Shown here piece after piece: positions 31,193 to 32,811 of a stretch of 32,811 bases of DNA. Origin of the DNA: Actinomycetota bacterium (GTDB taxonomy: Bacteria > Actinomycetota > Actinomycetes > JACCUZ01). How positions within the stretch are numbered: the stretch's first letter is position 1; each line of letters starts with the position of its first letter. The DNA lies in assembly GCA_030841035.1 (NCBI GenBank), contig JAVEDI010000112.1:1-32811 (forward strand). The letters run 5' to 3'. A program made the translations under genes and the position numbers. The notes under the pieces were generated by a model. That model saw only the letters and a program-made list of their open reading frames with translations, did no database searches and was not told the DNA's origin.

Positions 31193-31198
31193 GACAAT
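31193..31198 (+). promoter_or_regulatory. -10 element (GACAAT) for leaderless lpdA
   Basis: GACAAT is followed by 7 nt (GGCCCCC) and GTG 31206. The hexamer overlaps the in-frame ATG at 31197, which therefore cannot be the start of a transcript from this promoter. Confidence 0.45.
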
Positions 31199-31205
31199 GG
31201 CCCCC

Positions 31206-32606
31206 GTGACGCGCATCGGCATCATCGGCGGCGGTCCCGGCGGGTACGAGGCGGCGCTGGTCGCGGCACAGCTGGGTGCCGAGGTGACCGTCGTCGACAG
31301 CGACGGGCTCGGCGGCTCGGCCGTGCTGACCGACTGCGTGCCCTCGAAGACCCTGATCGCCACCGCCGAGTCGATGAGTGACATCGCCGAGTCGGGGCCC
31401 CTGGGTGTGCGCATCGGAGCGGGCGGCTCACCGGAGGGCCAGGTGGCTGTCGACCTCGCGCTGGTCAACGCGCGGGTCAGGCACCTGGCTCGGGCCCAGT
31501 CCGACGACATCGCGGCCCGCCTGGACAAGGAGGGCGTGGCGGTCCTGCGGGGCAAGGGACGCCTCGAGGGCCGCTCGCACATCGTCGCCGAGCTGGCCGA
31601 CGGCACCGCGGAGACCGTGGCGGTCGACGCGGTGCTGGTCGCCACCGGTGCCCACCCCCGCGAGCTGCCCGACGCGGTGCCCGACGGTGAGCGCATCCTC
31701 AACTGGGAGCAGGTCTACGGGCTCGAGGCGCTGCCCGAGCACCTCGTGGTGGTCGGCTCCGGTGTGACGGGTGCCGAGTTCGCGTCGGCCTTCACCGTGC
31801 TGGGCTCGCAGGTGACGCTGATCTCCAGCCGCGATCGGGTGCTGCCGGGCGAGGACGCCGACGCCGCGACGGTGCTCGAGGACGTGTTCCGCCGGCGCGG
31901 GATGACCGTGCTGTCGCGCTCGCGCGCCGGCCAGGTGCGGCGTACGTCGTCGGGGGTGCAGGTGTCGCTCGTCGGCGGCGGCACCGTCGAGGGCAGCCAC
32001 TGCCTGATGGCCGTGGGGTCCCTCCCCAACACCGCCGGGCTCGGTCTGGAGGAGGCCGGGGTCCGGCTGGACAAGGGCGGCTACGTCGAGGTCGACCGGG
32101 TGTCGCGCACGTCGACGCCCTCGGTCTACGCCGCCGGCGACTGCACCGGCGTGCTGATGCTCGCCTCGGTCGCGGCGATGCAGGGCCGCATCGCCATGTG
32201 GCACGCGCTGGGCGACGCCGTCACGCCGCTGAACCTGCGCTCGGTGTCGTCCAACGTCTTCACCGACCCGGAGATCGCCACCGTCGGCTGGACCCAGCAG
32301 GACCTCGACGAGACCACCAACGACACCGTCGTCGTCAAGCTGCCGCTCGCGACGAACGCCCGCGCCAAGATGCAAGGCGTCAGCGACGGCTTCGTCAAGC
32401 TGTTCGCCCGGACCGGCTCCGGCACCGTCGTCGGGGGAGTGGTCGTCGCCCCGCGGGCCAGCGAGCTGATCTACCCGGTGGCGCTGGCGGTTGACGTGCG
32501 GCTGACCGTCGACCAGCTGGCCCACTCGTTCACGATCTACCCCTCGATCAGCGGCTCCATCGCCGAGGCGGCCCGCCAGCTGCACACCAAGGTCTGGCGC
32601 AGCTAG
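31206..32606 (+). CDS. lpdA: LpdA-type NAD(P)H-quinone dehydrogenase (flavoprotein disulfide reductase family)
   Basis: A 466-residue FAD/NAD(P)H flavoprotein. The FAD dinucleotide motif GIIGGGPGGYEAA (5-17) opens the protein, a second Rossmann motif VVGSGVTGAEFAS is central, and the FAD-binding YAAGDCTG precedes the dimerisation domain. The redox-active CxxxxC pair of lipoamide dehydrogenases is broken: the first cysteine position is Ala39 in GGSAVLTDC, leaving only Cys44. The C-terminal His-Glu motif is also missing (HSFTIYPSISGSIAEA). This matches M. tuberculosis LpdA (Rv3303c), which is not a lipoamide dehydrogenase and reduces quinones with NAD(P)H. GTG 31206 is preferred on promoter spacing. 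Confidence 0.93.
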   Translation: MTRIGIIGGGPGGYEAALVAAQLGAEVTVVDSDGLGGSAVLTDCVPSKTLIATAESMSDIAESGPLGVRIGAGGSPEGQVAVDLALVNARVRHLARAQSDDIAARLDKEGVAVLRGKGRLEGRSHIVAELADGTAETVAVDAVLVATGAHPRELPDAVPDGERILNWEQVYGLEALPEHLVVVGSGVTGAEFASAFTVLGSQVTLISSRDRVLPGEDADAATVLEDVFRRRGMTVLSRSRAGQVRRTSSGVQVSLVGGGTVEGSHCLMAVGSLPNTAGLGLEEAGVRLDKGGYVEVDRVSRTSTPSVYAAGDCTGVLMLASVAAMQGRIAMWHALGDAVTPLNLRSVSSNVFTDPEIATVGWTQQDLDETTNDTVVVKLPLATNARAKMQGVSDGFVKLFARTGSGTVVGGVVVAPRASELIYPVALAVDVRLTVDQLAHSFTIYPSISGSIAEAARQLHTKVWRS

Positions 32607-32632
32607 CTGTACCGACCAGGCAGGTTCGTGCA

Positions 32633-32649
32633 GCGGCGTCCGACGCCGC
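32633..32649. terminator. Hairpin between lpdA and the convergent repeat-tailed gene
   Basis: GCGGCGTC (32633-32640) and GACGCCGC (32642-32649) are perfectly complementary around a single base. This forms a tight hairpin of about 6-7 effective base pairs. It is placed between two convergent genes, consistent with bidirectional termination; no T-tract. Confidence 0.45.
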
Positions 32650-32658
32650 GGCCGCCTG

Positions 32659-32811
32659 GAACCCGCCGCCGGCTAGAACCCGCCGCCGTCGAACCCGCCA
32701 CCGTCGAACCCGCCGCCGTCGAACCCGCCGCCGTCGAACCCGCCGCCGTCGAACCCGCCGCCGTCGAACCCGCCGCCGTCGAACCCGCCGCCGTCGAACC
32801 CGCCGCCGTCG
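32659..32811. repeat. 15-bp tandem repeat array (GAACCCGCCGCCGTC)
   Basis: Nine complete 15-bp units run from 32676 to 32810 and continue past the window edge. All are identical apart from one base (A at 32700). A tenth, altered unit (32659-32675) reads GAACCCGCCGCC followed by GGCTA instead of GTC. That 2-base length change creates the TAG stop on the minus strand. The unit length is a multiple of three, so copy-number change preserves frame. Confidence 0.9.
32673..32811 (-). CDS. C-terminal end of a glycine-rich repeat protein (partial)
   Basis: The last 45 codons of a minus-strand gene that continues beyond the window. The reading frame is a perfect series of FDGGG pentapeptides ending ...DGGGF and TAG (32675-32673). 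One repeat has a synonymous change (GGT for GGC at 32702-32700), which supports coding in this frame. DGGGF/SGGGF tails are seen on membrane-anchored TPM-domain and DUF2207-type proteins, but with only the tail visible I do not assign a family. Minus-strand coding is preferred because the plus-strand frames give no stop-bounded gene with a start here. Confidence 0.6.
   Translation of the reverse strand, partial: DGGGFDGGGFDGGGFDGGGFDGGGFDGGGFDGGGFDGGGFDGGGF

Noticed and set aside
32659-32811. CRISPR array
   Set aside because: The 15-bp units are directly adjacent with no spacers and translate into a perfect pentapeptide repeat.

Overview
The window is high-GC chromosomal DNA densely packed with ordinary-looking actinobacterial genes. 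GC content, GTG/TTG starts, many 4-nt ATGA/GTGA overlaps, gene content and gene order all fit an actinobacterium. A Nocardioidaceae-like organism (Nocardioides and relatives) is my best guess, from memory of protein and synteny style. I see no tRNA, rRNA, CRISPR array, insertion sequence or phage gene. The gene order resembles, in my recollection, the Mycobacterium tuberculosis Rv3356c-Rv3303c stretch (folD, DUF3017, icd, trpS, BrkB, dac, cdd/deoA/add, pmmB, PNP, GGCT-like, lpdA) and the corresponding Streptomyces region. It therefore looks like conserved core chromosome rather than an island.

Layout. (1) 1-5246: purine and one-carbon genes purH and folD, a small DUF3017 membrane protein, then the TCA enzymes mdh and icd. 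mdh and icd share one promoter/operator layout (-10, 16 nt, CTTGATNCCGAG) that suggests a common TCA regulator such as the MarR-family TamR. (2) 5300-9590: a CNNM/CBS (CorC/HlyC-type) membrane protein preceded by a possible leaderless 24-codon cysteine-containing ORF, then trpS, a 2'-5' RNA ligase-like gene and a YihY/BrkB membrane protein. (3) 9625-13736: a D,D-carboxypeptidase on the minus strand, a B12-domain-less acyl-CoA (methylmalonyl-type) mutase large subunit, and an M20 amidohydrolase.

(4) 13790-22654: a nucleoside uptake and salvage operon. It runs BMP-type lipoprotein, two-domain ATPase, two permeases, cytidine deaminase, thymidine/pyrimidine-nucleoside phosphorylase and a cupin. 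An unrecognised gene on the opposite strand and adenosine deaminase follow. (5) 22700-23903: a small zinc-ribbon-like protein divergent from a LysR regulator. The LysR gene has no in-frame ATG/GTG/TTG/CTG start upstream of its HTH and appears to begin at ATT. (6) 23935-27211 (minus): deoC, a complete aldehyde dehydrogenase and an overlapping catalytically incomplete ALDH-like half-protein, together resembling a split ALDH16. (7) 27218-32606: a GNAT acetyltransferase, an unknown gene coupled to purine nucleoside phosphorylase and a phosphohexo/pentomutase, a gamma-glutamylcyclotransferase-like protein and an LpdA-type flavoprotein without the usual cysteine pair. (8) The window ends inside a minus-strand gene whose C-terminus is a 15-bp/5-residue DGGGF repeat.

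How the genes fit together. Imported nucleosides (BMP transporter) can be deaminated (Cdd, Add) and phosphorolysed (DeoA, PNP). The resulting (deoxy)ribose-1-phosphate can be isomerised by the phosphosugar mutase, split by DeoC to glyceraldehyde-3-phosphate and acetaldehyde, and the acetaldehyde oxidised by the ALDH pair. So most of a nucleoside-to-central-carbon route lies in one 18-kb stretch. A recurring signal is an extended -10-like hexamer (TAnnnT or CAnnnT) 6-7 nt upstream of an ATG/GTG, indicating leaderless mRNAs. I used it to choose several starts.
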